Shown here: one piece after another, positions 7,550 to 16,228 of the stretch
Position numbering within the stretch: the stretch's first letter is position 1
Layout of the letters: the number at the start of each line of letters is the position of its first letter
Assembly (NCBI RefSeq): GCF_014195545.1
Contig: NZ_JACIBX010000013.1
Coordinates: forward strand, 1 to 64,000
Length of the DNA stretch: 64,000 nt
Direction of reading: 5' to 3'
Origin: Limimaricola variabilis
GTDB lineage: Bacteria; Pseudomonadota; Alphaproteobacteria; Rhodobacterales; Rhodobacteraceae
The notes under the pieces: generated by a model
Database searches by the model: none
What the model was told of the DNA's origin: nothing
What the model saw: the letters and a program-made list of their open reading frames with translations, nothing else
Program-made: the position numbers and the translations under genes

Positions 7550-8497
7550 ATGCCGACCGCCCCGAAGTCCATTCAAGACGCCTGCCTGAGCTGGCTCAAA
7601 ACCTGCGAGCGCAACGAACTCGAACGCGCCACGCTCAAAGCCTACCGGAGTCATGTCACTATTCACATCAAGCCGCGGCTTGGCGATGTAGCGCTGGCCG
7701 AACTGTCGCGCAGCCGGGTGCGCGACTTCATGCATGACATGCTCGATGCGGGCGTGTCCCGCGCGCAGGTGAAGAAGGTCATGGTCAGCCTACGCTCGAT
7801 CCTGTCCGAGGCCATGGAGCGCGAATGGGTCGAGCACAACGTGGCCACCGACGTGAAGTTGAAGCGCCAGTCACGCACCGCAGGCGACGGCAAGGTGATC
7901 CCTACCAAGGACGAGATCCGCCTGATCATCGACAAGGCGCCGGTTTCGCATCGGGTGATGTTCATCACGGCCATCTTCACCGGCATGCGCATCTCGGAGC
8001 TGCGCGGCCTGAGCTGGGATGGCGTCGACTTTGAGCGGCGCGTGATCCGCGTTTATCAGCGGGCCGACGAGTTTCAGCAGATCGGCGCGCCGAAGAGCAG
8101 GGCAGGGCGGCGCGAGATCCCGATGGCACCGATGGTGCATGACGCGCTGCTGGCGTGGCGCGACGAGGTTGTCGAAAACGATCTGAACCTTGTCTTCCCC
8201 AACTCGAAGGGCAAGGTGCAGAGCTACTCGAACATCAACAACCGCGTCTATCGGCCGATGATGCGCGAGCTTGGCCTCGTGGATGAGGCTGGCAGGCCGC
8301 GCTTCGGCTTCCATTCGCTGCGCCACGCGGCTGCGTCGCTGTTCATCGAGCAAGGCTGGAACCCCAAGAAGATCCAGACGATCATCGGCCACGCCTCGAT
8401 CACCATGACGATGGATACCTATGGCCATCTCTTCGAGAGCGCGGACAACGACGTCGCCCTGTTCGAGAAGATGGAGCGTGACCTGATGGCGGCTTGA
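7550..8497 (+). CDS. Site-specific tyrosine recombinase (integrase)
   Basis: A protein of 315 residues from the start argued by the -10 position; an upstream ATG at 7526 adds 8 residues. The N-terminal SAM-like core-binding domain is at about 10-105. In the catalytic domain the Arg is in GMRISELRG (R147), H-x-x-R in HSLRH (H255, R258), the later His in IGHAS (H281), and the nucleophile Tyr in TYGHLF (Y291). The full catalytic set is present, so it should be active in integration and excision. A truncated copy lies at 14451-15149 and a decayed 3' end at 8898-9042. The tRNA-Phe 3' fragments downstream are plausible attachment-site remnants for this family. Confidence 0.92.
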   Translation: MPTAPKSIQDACLSWLKTCERNELERATLKAYRSHVTIHIKPRLGDVALAELSRSRVRDFMHDMLDAGVSRAQVKKVMVSLRSILSEAMEREWVEHNVATDVKLKRQSRTAGDGKVIPTKDEIRLIIDKAPVSHRVMFITAIFTGMRISELRGLSWDGVDFERRVIRVYQRADEFQQIGAPKSRAGRREIPMAPMVHDALLAWRDEVVENDLNLVFPNSKGKVQSYSNINNRVYRPMMRELGLVDEAGRPRFGFHSLRHAAASLFIEQGWNPKKIQTIIGHASITMTMDTYGHLFESADNDVALFEKMERDLMAA

Positions 8498-8509
8498 AGA
8501 AGGGGCCGC

Positions 8510-8749
8510 TTAAGCTTCTCGGGGGGCGGCTACTTCGTCTACGAGGGGCCGGACCTCCACTTCAGCGCCGATAGCTCGTGCTAGTGGCTCGAGCCGCTTC
8601 TGAAGGTCCGCGATACGTGATTCCAGGTCAACTTGAACTTGGGCCTCTGCAGTGTCGCCTGCGGGGGAGTGATTGCGGTCTTCGCGAGCGCTGACTGTGC
8701 TCGGACTTTTGGAGGAGGCCAAGGGTTCCGGGGTTTTCTGAGCGGTCAT
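8510..8749 (-). CDS. Small hypothetical protein with a coiled-coil-like segment
   Basis: A protein of 79 residues, convergent with the integrase and ending 12 bp after it. The second half (LESRIADLQKRLEPLARAI) has heptad-like spacing. No ribosome site is apparent before the ATG and no family is recognised. It may be a real accessory gene or an open frame by chance. Confidence 0.3.
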   Translation of the reverse strand: MTAQKTPEPLASSKSPSTVSAREDRNHSPAGDTAEAQVQVDLESRIADLQKRLEPLARAIGAEVEVRPLVDEVAAPREA

Positions 8750-8897
8750 GGGGTCGAGCTAGTTTCTCTGTTGGATATTCAAGCTTCGAACGCGCAAGTG
8801 CGCGAGCCACTAGATGGCGAGACCATTCGGCATGGCAAGCAGTCCGCACTGAGACGTCGCGTCTCGGTCCGAGCGTTCAGAGGTCACATGCGATGCG

Positions 8898-9042
8898 GAG
8901 TCGCTGTTCATTGAGCCTTACTGCAACCCCGAGAGAACCTGACACCGTGATCACCGGGGCGATGGATGCGTATGGCTAGGCGCGAGCGGCTCCAAGGACA
9001 TTGCGCTCTCCGCGGATGGAGCGCGATCTGCTGGCAGCGTGA
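8898..9042 (+). pseudogene. Decayed 3' end of a third integrase copy
   Basis: The order of patches matches the end of the integrase gene at 8336-8497: TCGCTGTTCAT, then GTGATCACC...GCGATGGATGCGTATGG (against the catalytic-Tyr region), and finally CGGATGGAGCGCGATCTG with a terminal TGA. Many substitutions and small gaps separate them. No open frame remains. This looks older than the copy at 14451. Confidence 0.6.
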
Positions 9043-9084
9043 GAGGCTTGCGGCAGAATGACCTCGCACCCTATGGGGTAGGGC

Positions 9085-9651
9085 ATGACACCACGCCCGC
9101 ATTTTTTCGGCTACGGCAGCCTCGTAAATCGCAGCACGCATGACTTTGCCGAGGCTCACCCGGCCAAGGCACGCGGCTGGCGCCGGACCTGGTGCCTGAC
9201 AGGGCACCGCGATCATGCGTTCCTGAGCGTCGTGCGCGACGCGGCCACCACGATCGAGGGGCTGATGGCGCATGTGCCGGGCGGCAATTGGACGGCGCTC
9301 GACACCCGAGAGGCAGGCTATGCCCGGATTCGTGCCTGTGACGATGTGGATCACGCCGTCGCAGACCCGGTCGAGGTTGCGATCTACTCTGTCGTGCCGG
9401 GGCGCTGGCCGATGAAGGAGCGCATGCCGATCTTGCTGAGCTACCTCGATGTCGTGGTTCAGGGATTTTTGCACGAGTTTGGCGAGGCCGGGGCGCAGCG
9501 TTTCTTCGAGACGACTGATGGCTGGGAGGTCGGCATCGTGAATGATCGTGCCGTGCCGCTCTACCCGCGCCACCGCGTGCTGAGCGCCGAGGAGCAGGCG
9601 TTCGTTGACGGCGCGATCGCAGTCCGAAAGCTGCGCATTGAGACCCTGTGA
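9085..9651 (+). CDS. Gamma-glutamylcyclotransferase-like protein
   Basis: A protein of 188 residues. It opens with FFGYGSLVNRSTH, the substrate-loop signature (Y-G-S-L) of the gamma-glutamylcyclotransferase/AIG2 fold, which releases 5-oxoproline from gamma-glutamyl compounds. Acidic residues in the middle (YARIRACDDVD) may include the catalytic glutamate/aspartate position, but I cannot fix it. It is a single gene between integrase remnants and the cold-shock block, so it is probably carried as cargo. Its substrate in this organism is not known. Confidence 0.7.
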   Translation: MTPRPHFFGYGSLVNRSTHDFAEAHPAKARGWRRTWCLTGHRDHAFLSVVRDAATTIEGLMAHVPGGNWTALDTREAGYARIRACDDVDHAVADPVEVAIYSVVPGRWPMKERMPILLSYLDVVVQGFLHEFGEAGAQRFFETTDGWEVGIVNDRAVPLYPRHRVLSAEEQAFVDGAIAVRKLRIETL

Positions 9652-10019
9652 ACGGATCGATCCTGGCTCACACTGAATGACGACTCCTTCGAACGGATCG
9701 CTGCTGCATGAAGTCGACCTCCATGAAGCTGAAACCGGGAGGCGCTGGTCCTGATGGGAGGCTTTGCGGAGCAGCGCCCAGCGGCGAGACGAGCCGGCCG
9801 GCCAGATACCCGGTCCCCCCGTCGGCGCAGAAACGCGGGCACCTGCAACTGGGACGCGCAGGGGGGCTTGTTATCCCGCGGGCCAGCCCCATGTAGGGGG
9901 TGCGAACGTTACTTCCTCGATCACTGTTCTCCTTCACCGGCTGCAGTTCCTCTCGATGCGACACTGACCAAGCCGAGCTGCCGCATGTCCGCGGGCAGCA
10001 CATGACAGGAGATCACACG

Positions 10020-10226
10020 ATGGCCACTGGCACCGTGAAATGGTTCAACACCACCAAAGGCTTCGGCTTCATCGCGCCCGACGGCGGCAGCAAGGACGTC
10101 TTCGTCCACATCTCTGACGTCGAGCGTTCCGGCCTGACTGGCCTGCGTGACGACCAGAAGGTCAGCTTCGACATCGAGGCCGGCCGCGATGGCCGTGAGG
10201 CTGCGAAGAACATCGAACTCGTCTGA
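10020..10226 (+). CDS. Cold-shock-domain protein (CspA family)
   Basis: A 68-residue single OB-fold protein with both RNA-binding motifs: KGFGFIAPD (RNP1) and VFVHISDVE (RNP2). Such proteins bind single-stranded RNA/DNA and act as RNA chaperones. The start has GGAG 9 nt upstream. The protein is identical to the product at 15409. A leader of about 110 nt is conserved with the other copy, which suggests a regulated 5' UTR as in many csp genes, though no specific fold was derived. It lies in a duplicated block beside an attachment-site remnant. Confidence 0.95.
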   Translation: MATGTVKWFNTTKGFGFIAPDGGSKDVFVHISDVERSGLTGLRDDQKVSFDIEAGRDGREAAKNIELV

Positions 10227-10257
10227 GCGGTCTGGCGCCTTGGCGCCGACTGCACTG

Positions 10258-10288
10258 ACGCCTCGTTCGCGTGATGCGGGCGAGGCGT
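10258..10288 (+). terminator. Rho-independent-like terminator of the cold-shock gene (copy A)
   Basis: The stem ACGCCTCG/CGAGGCGT has a 15-nt loop and is followed by TTCTCGTT. The same structure occurs after the second copy. Confidence 0.6.
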
Positions 10289-10427
10289 TTCTCGTTAGAG
10301 CATGGGTTTTTGTGCGGTAGGCCACGAAGGTCCGAGCCGTGAGAGCCGATCATGGGCCGTAGCCTTGGGCTTGTGGTGCTTCTACAGGAACGCCCCCTCG
10401 CGCGAAACCTGCCGGCCCGAGCCGCAT

Positions 10428-10475
10428 GGATTGAAAATCCTCGTGTCGGTGGTTCGATTCCGCCCCCGGGCACCA
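10428..10475 (+). other. tRNA-Phe(GAA) 3' fragment, attachment-site remnant A
   Basis: It contains the anticodon loop region (GGATTGAAAATCC), the variable loop, a T-arm with TTCGATT, and the acceptor 3' strand CCCGGGC followed by ACCA. The 5' half (acceptor 5' strand, D-arm) is missing upstream, and the anticodon stem's outer pairs are lost. It is therefore not a working tRNA. A tRNA 3' end of this size is the classic duplicated sequence left at an integrative element's boundary. Confidence 0.8.
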
Positions 10476-10842
10476 TTATCTCCGGTCTCTCCAGATACTG
10501 GGTTTCGCTGCGGGTTCGGGCCTTGCCCTTCCCGATTTGGTCGACGCGTCCCATTGCGGGATGAGCGCCCCGCGAAGCCCGTTGCCTCGTGACGCCCTCG
10601 CCGCGACATCTCGCGCTGCCCCTCTCGGCGCCGGATGCCACCCCGTTCCCGCGGGCCTCAGGCGCATTGCCTGAGCCCTGCGTGACGCCACTGGTCTCCC
10701 CGAGGGGTGGCCGGGAGGCGCAACCCTTCTGCAACCCGTCTCCTGCACCGCCGGCCCGATGCCGCGGCGGAAGACGGGTCATTCACCAGATCTCAGGAGC
10801 GCGGCCCCAAGCAGGCCCCTCCGGACCGAAAGCGAACGATAC

Positions 10843-11175
10843 ATGACCCATTCGACCACTTCCCACTACGACAGCATCACCATCTCGCGCAGCAGCGCCG
10901 ACGTGGACGCCGTGCTGTCGCTGCTGCGCCGTCAGGCCGACGCACTGCGCGTGCGCCATGCGCTCGATGCGGCTGCGCGCACGATTGCCACCTGCAGCCA
11001 GAAGGTCGCGGGCTCGCTGGCGCGATCGCAGACGGCCTTGGCGCATGCCGATCTCGCGACCTTGCGGGACACAGGGGAGTTCGACACCACCGCCCTGAGC
11101 CGCATCCCGCAGGGCCTGCGCGATACGGTACAGCGGCTTCACGGCCGGGGCGATCGCGGGCGTACCGGCGTCTAG
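10843..11175 (+). CDS. Hypothetical helical protein, copy A
   Basis: A 110-residue product beginning MTHSTTSHYDSITISRS. The core is helical with regular Arg/Ala/Leu (VLSLLRRQADALRVRHALDA). No domain is recognised. The paralogue at 16229 has the same length, is nearly identical up to about residue 72 and differs after that. It follows the tRNA-Phe fragment in both blocks, so it may belong to the element or be native DNA next to the integration site. Confidence 0.6.
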   Translation: MTHSTTSHYDSITISRSSADVDAVLSLLRRQADALRVRHALDAAARTIATCSQKVAGSLARSQTALAHADLATLRDTGEFDTTALSRIPQGLRDTVQRLHGRGDRGRTGV

Positions 11176-11298
11176 CGGCACGCCGCGGGGTGAAGGTCAC
11201 AAGTACTTACTCACTCAGCTCGTTAGGGTTTGGAACGTGCGCTGTGCGGCCTCAACTTGCTGTTCAGAAGACCGGCAGCAGCCCAGAGGAGGCTGAAG

Positions 11299-13734
11299 CT
11301 AGAAGCGAAGGGTGTAGCCCACCGATAGCGCAGCCGCGCCATCGCCTTCGTTAAGGCGCCAGATCGCACCGCCGGCCAGCCGCCCCGACCCGATCGCGCG
11401 CGAGTAACCGATCTGCAGATCTGTGGGTGCCAAAGTGTCTTCCATCTCCACGTAAGAAGTTTCGCGGAGGATGGCCTCAGAGCGGACCGTGCCCGTCGAG
11501 GCCGCCATTGTCACCGGCATGTCGAGACCGATCTTGCCCCCCCCAATTGACAAGTTACGCGAAAGACCGATCGTGACCCGATCGCCCGGCGCCATAAAAT
11601 CTGTAGTGGCCAAACCGACCGCGAGGGAGGTGGTGGTGATGTCTTCGCCGCTTTGCAGAATGCCGTCTGATGCGAAGGAGGAGCGGCCCCAGGCGCCGTT
11701 CAGCACAAGCTCGGTCTCCGCGGAGAGTGCCAGGTCGAGGCCCAGAGAGGCGAAATGCGTCCGTGTCATGATATCCTCGCCCATCGCGCCCGAGACCTCG
11801 GCGCCCAGAAGCGCGCCGCGTTCGCGCAGTGAGCCTAGCTCTAGTCGGACGCCACCTCCAGCGGCCTCAAATCCGAGGCTCGCAGTGGCGAATGCCACGC
11901 CTTTCTCGGCCCCCGTGCTCGATATCGACAGCTCGTAGTCGCCGATCCGGTCGGTGTAGCTCAGCCGCGTCGCGTCAAGGAGACTGGCATAGGGCATGGT
12001 GAGCGCGTCGCCATCGGCCCAGCCCTCTGCGCCGCCAATGTGGAGCTCGCGCGATCCGCTTACCGCGATCGGACCGTTGATCGGCTTCTGGGTGAAGGCC
12101 CTGAGCCCCCGCGTGTTGAGCGCCGCGGCCCCGTCTGCTTCTACAAGCCCGCTCAGCCTCATGCCGTAGCCCCGGTCATAGACGTCGCTGACCATGATCG
12201 CGCGGTTTTGGGTAGCTCCCTTCAGGGCTCGGCCTAGCGCGCCGCCGGAGGCGATGCCGCTTTGGCTCAGCTCGTGCGCGGGGTCATGGATAGTGTCGCC
12301 GGCAGGAATGCGGATCTGGCCCTGCGGCGCAACCGCGTTCTGCAGGTCAAGAATCCCGCGGCCATACACGTTGTCGGGACCAGGCGCGCCGGCGTCGCGC
12401 GCCGTCTCGAGCAGGATGGTGGTGATCTCGCCTCCAGTGAGCTCAGGGAAATTACTCTTCAGGAGTGCCACGGCGCCGGCCACATGCGGCGCGGCCATCG
12501 AGGTGCCTGAATAGATCGCGGTCTCGGAGCGGATGCCTGCCGCTTCGATTCGATCCCCCGGCGCGGCCAAGCAGAAATCGCGCGCCTGGCCGCAGCGATT
12601 GGCCCAGTTCGTAATGGCCCCAGCCTCGTCGATCGCAGTGACGGCGAGCGTGTGACGGCGGACCGCCTCGCTCATGTGGATCGCGGCCCCTGCGGTGACG
12701 CTGGGCTGATTGTAGCCGTCATTGGCGGTGGCGAAGACGGAGACGAGCCCATCGCCCGCCGAACGATCGAGCGCGGCGAGGAGGTCGGTGCCGTAGAAGC
12801 GCTGCAGGTCCGGGGCGGTCGGAAACTGGTCGATGGTGAGGGAGTGGCCTTGGCTGTCGACAAAGGACCAGCTGTGGTTGATGGCGGCGGCGCCGGCGGC
12901 GCTGGCCCGAAGCTGGGCGTCGGCGAAGATGGCACGGGCATCCGGGGTAGTCTTGGTGCCGGCGTCGGGCAGACCCTTGAGGATCATGAGGTCGGCCTCG
13001 AAGGCCACGCCATGCGCACCTCGACCGTTGCGCGCGCCCGCCACGATCGAGGCAACGTGCGTGCCATGGCCGTCGATGTCGTTCACGCCCTGAGTGTTAG
13101 TGAAGTAGTTCCAAGACCGCGCGTGATCGATTCGGGGCGCGAGGTCGGGGTGGTCGAGTTTCGCGCCAGTATCGAAGATCGCGACGAGCGTGCCGTGCCC
13201 GCTGGCGCCATCGGCATAGCGGTGCTCGGCGTTGATCAGGTCGAGCCCATAATTGCGTTCGAATTCGGGACTGCGCTGCCAAGGTGTTTGGTCGATGGGA
13301 TGCGACTCGAAGGGCTGCCCCCCCGCCGGCGGAAAGGGGGTCTCGGGCTGCGGGGAGGTAACAGGAGGCGACGAGGAGTCAGGGGGCGTGCTCGGCGGCG
13401 GGGCCGGCCGCGTGGGCGGAGGGGGGTCCGACGGCGTGACCGTGCCGACGCTGCCTGAAGATCCGCCGCCCGCCAAGCCAGCCACTGCGCCCACGGCAAG
13501 GCCCAAGCCGAGCAGCAGCATCCCCATGTTGTCCGCAGCGGGGGAGCTGGCCGGGCTTTGGCTGGCGGGGGCGTAGCGCAGGACCTCGGCTTGATAGGGA
13601 GAGGCGTAGCGCGTGGTCTGAGCACTGGGCTGAGCCGCGGGGCCAGATCCCCAGGCGAGGCTGAATACGCCGGCCAAGCTGAGAGCACGGGGAAGAGCAG
13701 ATGTCAGGAGGACAGGCACGATCTTGTTTTCCAT
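11299..13734 (-). CDS. Subtilisin-like (S8) surface protease with C-terminal beta-barrel-like region
   Basis: An 811-residue product. It has an N-terminal export signal, a hydrophobic glycine-rich segment (MGMLLLGLGLAVGAVAGLAG, about 70-90) and a Pro/Ser-rich linker to about 140. The S8 domain has Asp in FDTGAKLDHPDL (D188), His in DGHGTHVAS (H223) and Ser in SGTSMAAPHVAG (S412); the full triad is present. The C-terminal about 330 residues alternate polar and hydrophobic residues and end in YTLRF. That terminal aromatic residue is typical of outer-membrane barrels, so it is probably autotransporter-like. It lies alone between two tRNA-Phe fragments. Its target is unknown. Confidence 0.85.
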   Translation of the reverse strand: MENKIVPVLLTSALPRALSLAGVFSLAWGSGPAAQPSAQTTRYASPYQAEVLRYAPASQSPASSPAADNMGMLLLGLGLAVGAVAGLAGGGSSGSVGTVTPSDPPPPTRPAPPPSTPPDSSSPPVTSPQPETPFPPAGGQPFESHPIDQTPWQRSPEFERNYGLDLINAEHRYADGASGHGTLVAIFDTGAKLDHPDLAPRIDHARSWNYFTNTQGVNDIDGHGTHVASIVAGARNGRGAHGVAFEADLMILKGLPDAGTKTTPDARAIFADAQLRASAAGAAAINHSWSFVDSQGHSLTIDQFPTAPDLQRFYGTDLLAALDRSAGDGLVSVFATANDGYNQPSVTAGAAIHMSEAVRRHTLAVTAIDEAGAITNWANRCGQARDFCLAAPGDRIEAAGIRSETAIYSGTSMAAPHVAGAVALLKSNFPELTGGEITTILLETARDAGAPGPDNVYGRGILDLQNAVAPQGQIRIPAGDTIHDPAHELSQSGIASGGALGRALKGATQNRAIMVSDVYDRGYGMRLSGLVEADGAAALNTRGLRAFTQKPINGPIAVSGSRELHIGGAEGWADGDALTMPYASLLDATRLSYTDRIGDYELSISSTGAEKGVAFATASLGFEAAGGGVRLELGSLRERGALLGAEVSGAMGEDIMTRTHFASLGLDLALSAETELVLNGAWGRSSFASDGILQSGEDITTTSLAVGLATTDFMAPGDRVTIGLSRNLSIGGGKIGLDMPVTMAASTGTVRSEAILRETSYVEMEDTLAPTDLQIGYSRAIGSGRLAGGAIWRLNEGDGAAALSVGYTLRF

Positions 13735-14104
13735 TTATTGCTCCCAAGGCTACTCGAAGTTGATGAAACGGGTCCTAGGGGCAGAAGTGGGCGCGTTCGG
13801 GGCAGGGAACGGCTGATCGTATGGCGGGGCGAAACAATCCACCGGCTTTCGAGCGGAGAAGGCTTCATTGTAGACACGCGGGGCGGGGGCTTGTCAGCTA
13901 GCCGCTTTTACGAAGCTACCTTAAAACGTCATATCACCTTCCCGTTATGCAGGGATGTACGTTTCGTCGTGATGTGGAAGTGCAGATCGAGCCGATTCCG
14001 CGGCCTAGTGTGTTCGTGTCGTACGAACGGACGACCCTAGAAGGAGGATGAATCGGCGGCGGTGGCTCTCGCACCGGGGACTGCGGCACTCGCGCCCATG
14101 CAGC
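13735..14104. other. No gene seen; upstream region of the protease
   Basis: The sequence holds the protease promoter region and, towards the end, the junction with an IS5-family remnant. No open frame with a ribosome site was recognised. Confidence 0.4.
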
Positions 14105-14450
14105 GGCTCTGTTGCGCAAACAGACCAACGGGATTCATCTCTCGGAAGCTGCATGGTAGCGGGCGTGCATGAGCAGCAGACCGACGCCGCCGAGCGACGA
14201 GACAAGAAACTGGTCTGATTATGGCGCGGCGCTGAAGAAGCGTGGCTCCCTGACAATCTGGTTCGATCCCGACATGGTCTGGACGCTGCTACCAAGCGGC
14301 AAGAGGGGCCGCCAGCAGAGCTACAGCGACGCCGCCATCCAAGTCTGCCTGAGGATGAGTTGCTGTTCGGCCTGGCGCTCCGCCAGACGACTGGCTTTGT
14401 CGAAAGTCTCTTGCAACTGTTCGGTCTGGACTAGTCGGTGCCGGACTTCA
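14105..14450 (+). pseudogene. IS5-family transposase N-terminal remnant with left terminus
   Basis: It begins with GGCTCTGTTGCGCAAAC, like the termini of IS427-group IS5 elements. It encodes an N-terminal transposase part (NWSDYGAALKKRGSLTIWFD, then GKRGRQQSYSDAAIQ). A frameshift follows near 14350. In the shifted frame LLFGLALRQTTGFVESLL continues to a TAG stop where a Trp codon is expected. At about 14450 the sequence switches directly to the integrase fragment. Confidence 0.8.
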
Positions 14451-15149
14451 GACTTCATGCATGACCTGCTTGATGCCGGTGTTTCCCGCGCGCAGGTGAA
14501 GAAGGTCATGGTCAGCCTGCGCTCGATCCTGTCCGAGGCCATGGAGCGCGAATGGGTCGAGCACAACGTGGCCACCGACGTGAAGTTGAAGCGCCAGTCA
14601 CGCACCGCGGGCGACGGCAAGGTGATCCCTACCAAGGACGAGATCCGCCTGGTCATCGACAAGGCGCCGGCCTCGCATCGGGTCATGTTCATCACGGCCA
14701 TCTTCACCGGCATGCGCATCTCGGAGCTGCGCGGCCTGAGCTGGGATGGCGTCGACTTTGAGCGGCGCGTGATCCGCGTTTATCAGCGGGCCGACGAGTT
14801 TCAGCAGATCGGCGCGCCGAAGAGCAGGGCAGGGCGGCGCGAGATCCCGATGGCACCGATGGTGCATGACGCGCTGCTGGCGTGGCGCGACGAGGTTGTC
14901 GAAAGCGATCTGAACCTTGTCTTCCCCAACTCGAAGGGCAAGGTGCAGAGCTACTCGAACATCAACAACCGCGTCTATCGGCCGATGATGCGCGAGCTCG
15001 GCCTCGTGGATGAGGCTGGCAGGCCGCGCTTCGGCTTCCATTCGCTGCGCCACGCGGCTGCGTCGCTGTTCATCGAGCAAGGCTGGAACCCCAAGAAGAT
15101 CCAGACGATCATCGGCCACGCCTCGATCACCATGACGATGGACACCTAA
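14451..15149 (+). pseudogene. Truncated integrase, copy B (fused to IS5 remnant)
   Basis: It matches the intact integrase from residue about 59 (numbered from ATG 7550) to the region before the catalytic Tyr, with few substitutions. The N-terminal domain has been replaced by the IS5 fragment, and both lie in one open frame from 14169. At the 3' end, 64 bp present in the intact gene (between ACCT at 8417 and ACCT at 8481) are missing. The frame therefore stops right after MTMDT and the nucleophile Tyr is lost. Arg and H-x-x-R remain, but the product cannot be catalytic. Confidence 0.85.
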
Positions 15150-15408
15150 TGGCGGCTTGATGGTTTAGTCCTGGCTAGGCGCGGTGGCAGATCCTCAATT
15201 CGGTTGAAGCGTTGTGGCGGTGATCCGCCGACAGCAGCTCCGTTCTCGAATTGCCTTGTGTGGGGAGGCACTCACCTCCATATAGGCCCTGCAAACGTTA
15301 CTTCCTCGATCACTGTTCTCCTTCACCGGCTGCAGTTCCTCTCGATGCGACACTGACCAAGCCGAGCTGCCGCATGTCCGCGGGCAGCACATGATAGGAG
15401 ATCACACG

Positions 15409-15615
15409 ATGGCCACTGGCACCGTGAAATGGTTCAACACCACCAAAGGCTTCGGCTTCATCGCGCCCGACGGCGGCAGCAAGGACGTTTTTGTCCACAT
15501 CTCTGACGTCGAGCGTTCCGGCCTGACTGGCCTGCGTGACGACCAGAAGGTCAGCTTCGACATCGAGGCCGGCCGCGACGGCCGTGAGGCTGCGAAGAAC
15601 ATCGAACTCGTCTGA
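15409..15615 (+). CDS. Cold-shock-domain protein (CspA family), duplicate
   Basis: A 68-residue product, identical in protein sequence to that at 10020. The DNA differs at only a few silent sites (for example GTTTTTGTC where copy A has GTCTTCGTC). Leader, ribosome site (GGAG) and terminator are also retained, so both copies are probably expressed. Confidence 0.95.
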   Translation: MATGTVKWFNTTKGFGFIAPDGGSKDVFVHISDVERSGLTGLRDDQKVSFDIEAGRDGREAAKNIELV

Positions 15616-15646
15616 GCGGTCTGGCGCCTTGGCGCCGACTGCACCG

Positions 15647-15677
15647 ACGCCTCGTTCGCGTGATGCGGGCGAGGCGT
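15647..15677 (+). terminator. Terminator of the duplicate cold-shock gene
   Basis: Same ACGCCTCG/CGAGGCGT stem as at 10258-10288, followed by TTCTCGTC. Confidence 0.6.
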
Positions 15678-15814
15678 TTCTCGTCAGAGCAGGGGTTCTT
15701 GTGCGGTGGGCCACGAAGGTCCGAGACGTGAGAGCGGATCACGGGCCGTAGCCTTGGGTCTGAGTCTTCTCCAGACATGCCCCTCGCGCGACACCTGCCG
15801 ACCCGAGCCGCATG

Positions 15815-15862
15815 GATTGAAAATCCTCGTGTCGGTGGTTCGATTCCGCCCCCGGGCACCAT
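15815..15862 (+). other. tRNA-Phe(GAA) 3' fragment, attachment-site remnant B
   Basis: The 48 nt are the same as at 10428-10475 and in the same orientation, 5,387 bp apart. As direct repeats they could recombine and excise the protease-bearing interval. The 5' half of the tRNA is missing here too. Confidence 0.8.
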
Positions 15863-16228
15863 TATCTCCGGTCTCTTAAGATACTGGGTTTCGTTGCGGG
15901 GTCGGGCTTTGCCCTTCCCGATTTGGTCGACGCATCCCATTGCAGGATGAGCGCCCCGCGAAGCCCGTTGCCTCGTGACGCCCTCGCCGCGACATCTCGC
16001 GCTGCCCCTCTCGGCGCCGGATGCCACCCCGTTCCCGCGGGCCTCAGGCGCCTGGCCTGAGCCCTGCGTGACGCCGCTGGTCTCCTCAGGGGGCGGCCGG
16101 GAGGCGCAACCCTTTTTCAGCCCGTCTTCTGCACCGCCGGCTCGATGTCGCGGCGAAGGACGGGTCATTCACCAGATCTCAGGAGCGCGGCCCCAAGCAG
16201 GCCCCTCCGGACCGAAAGCGAACGATAC

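Larger units (their letters stand above)
9903..11060 (+). repeat. Segmental duplication, copy A (cold-shock gene, tRNA-Phe 3' end, small gene)
   Basis: Near-identical to 15293-16445 from AACGTTACTTCCTCGATC onward. It covers the cold-shock leader and gene, terminator, tRNA-Phe fragment and most of the small gene at 10843. Similarity falls off in the last third of that small gene. Upstream of 9903 the copies differ: here 1.4 kb with other genes, in copy B only a short spacer after the integrase fragment. Confidence 0.85.

Noticed and set aside
10162-10782. Minus-strand frame with a PPTRGFSIH-like stretch over the tRNA-Phe fragment (also at 15551-16168)
   Set aside because: This is the antisense translation of the tRNA-Phe 3' end, a well-known false-protein pattern. 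No ribosome site and no coding logic.
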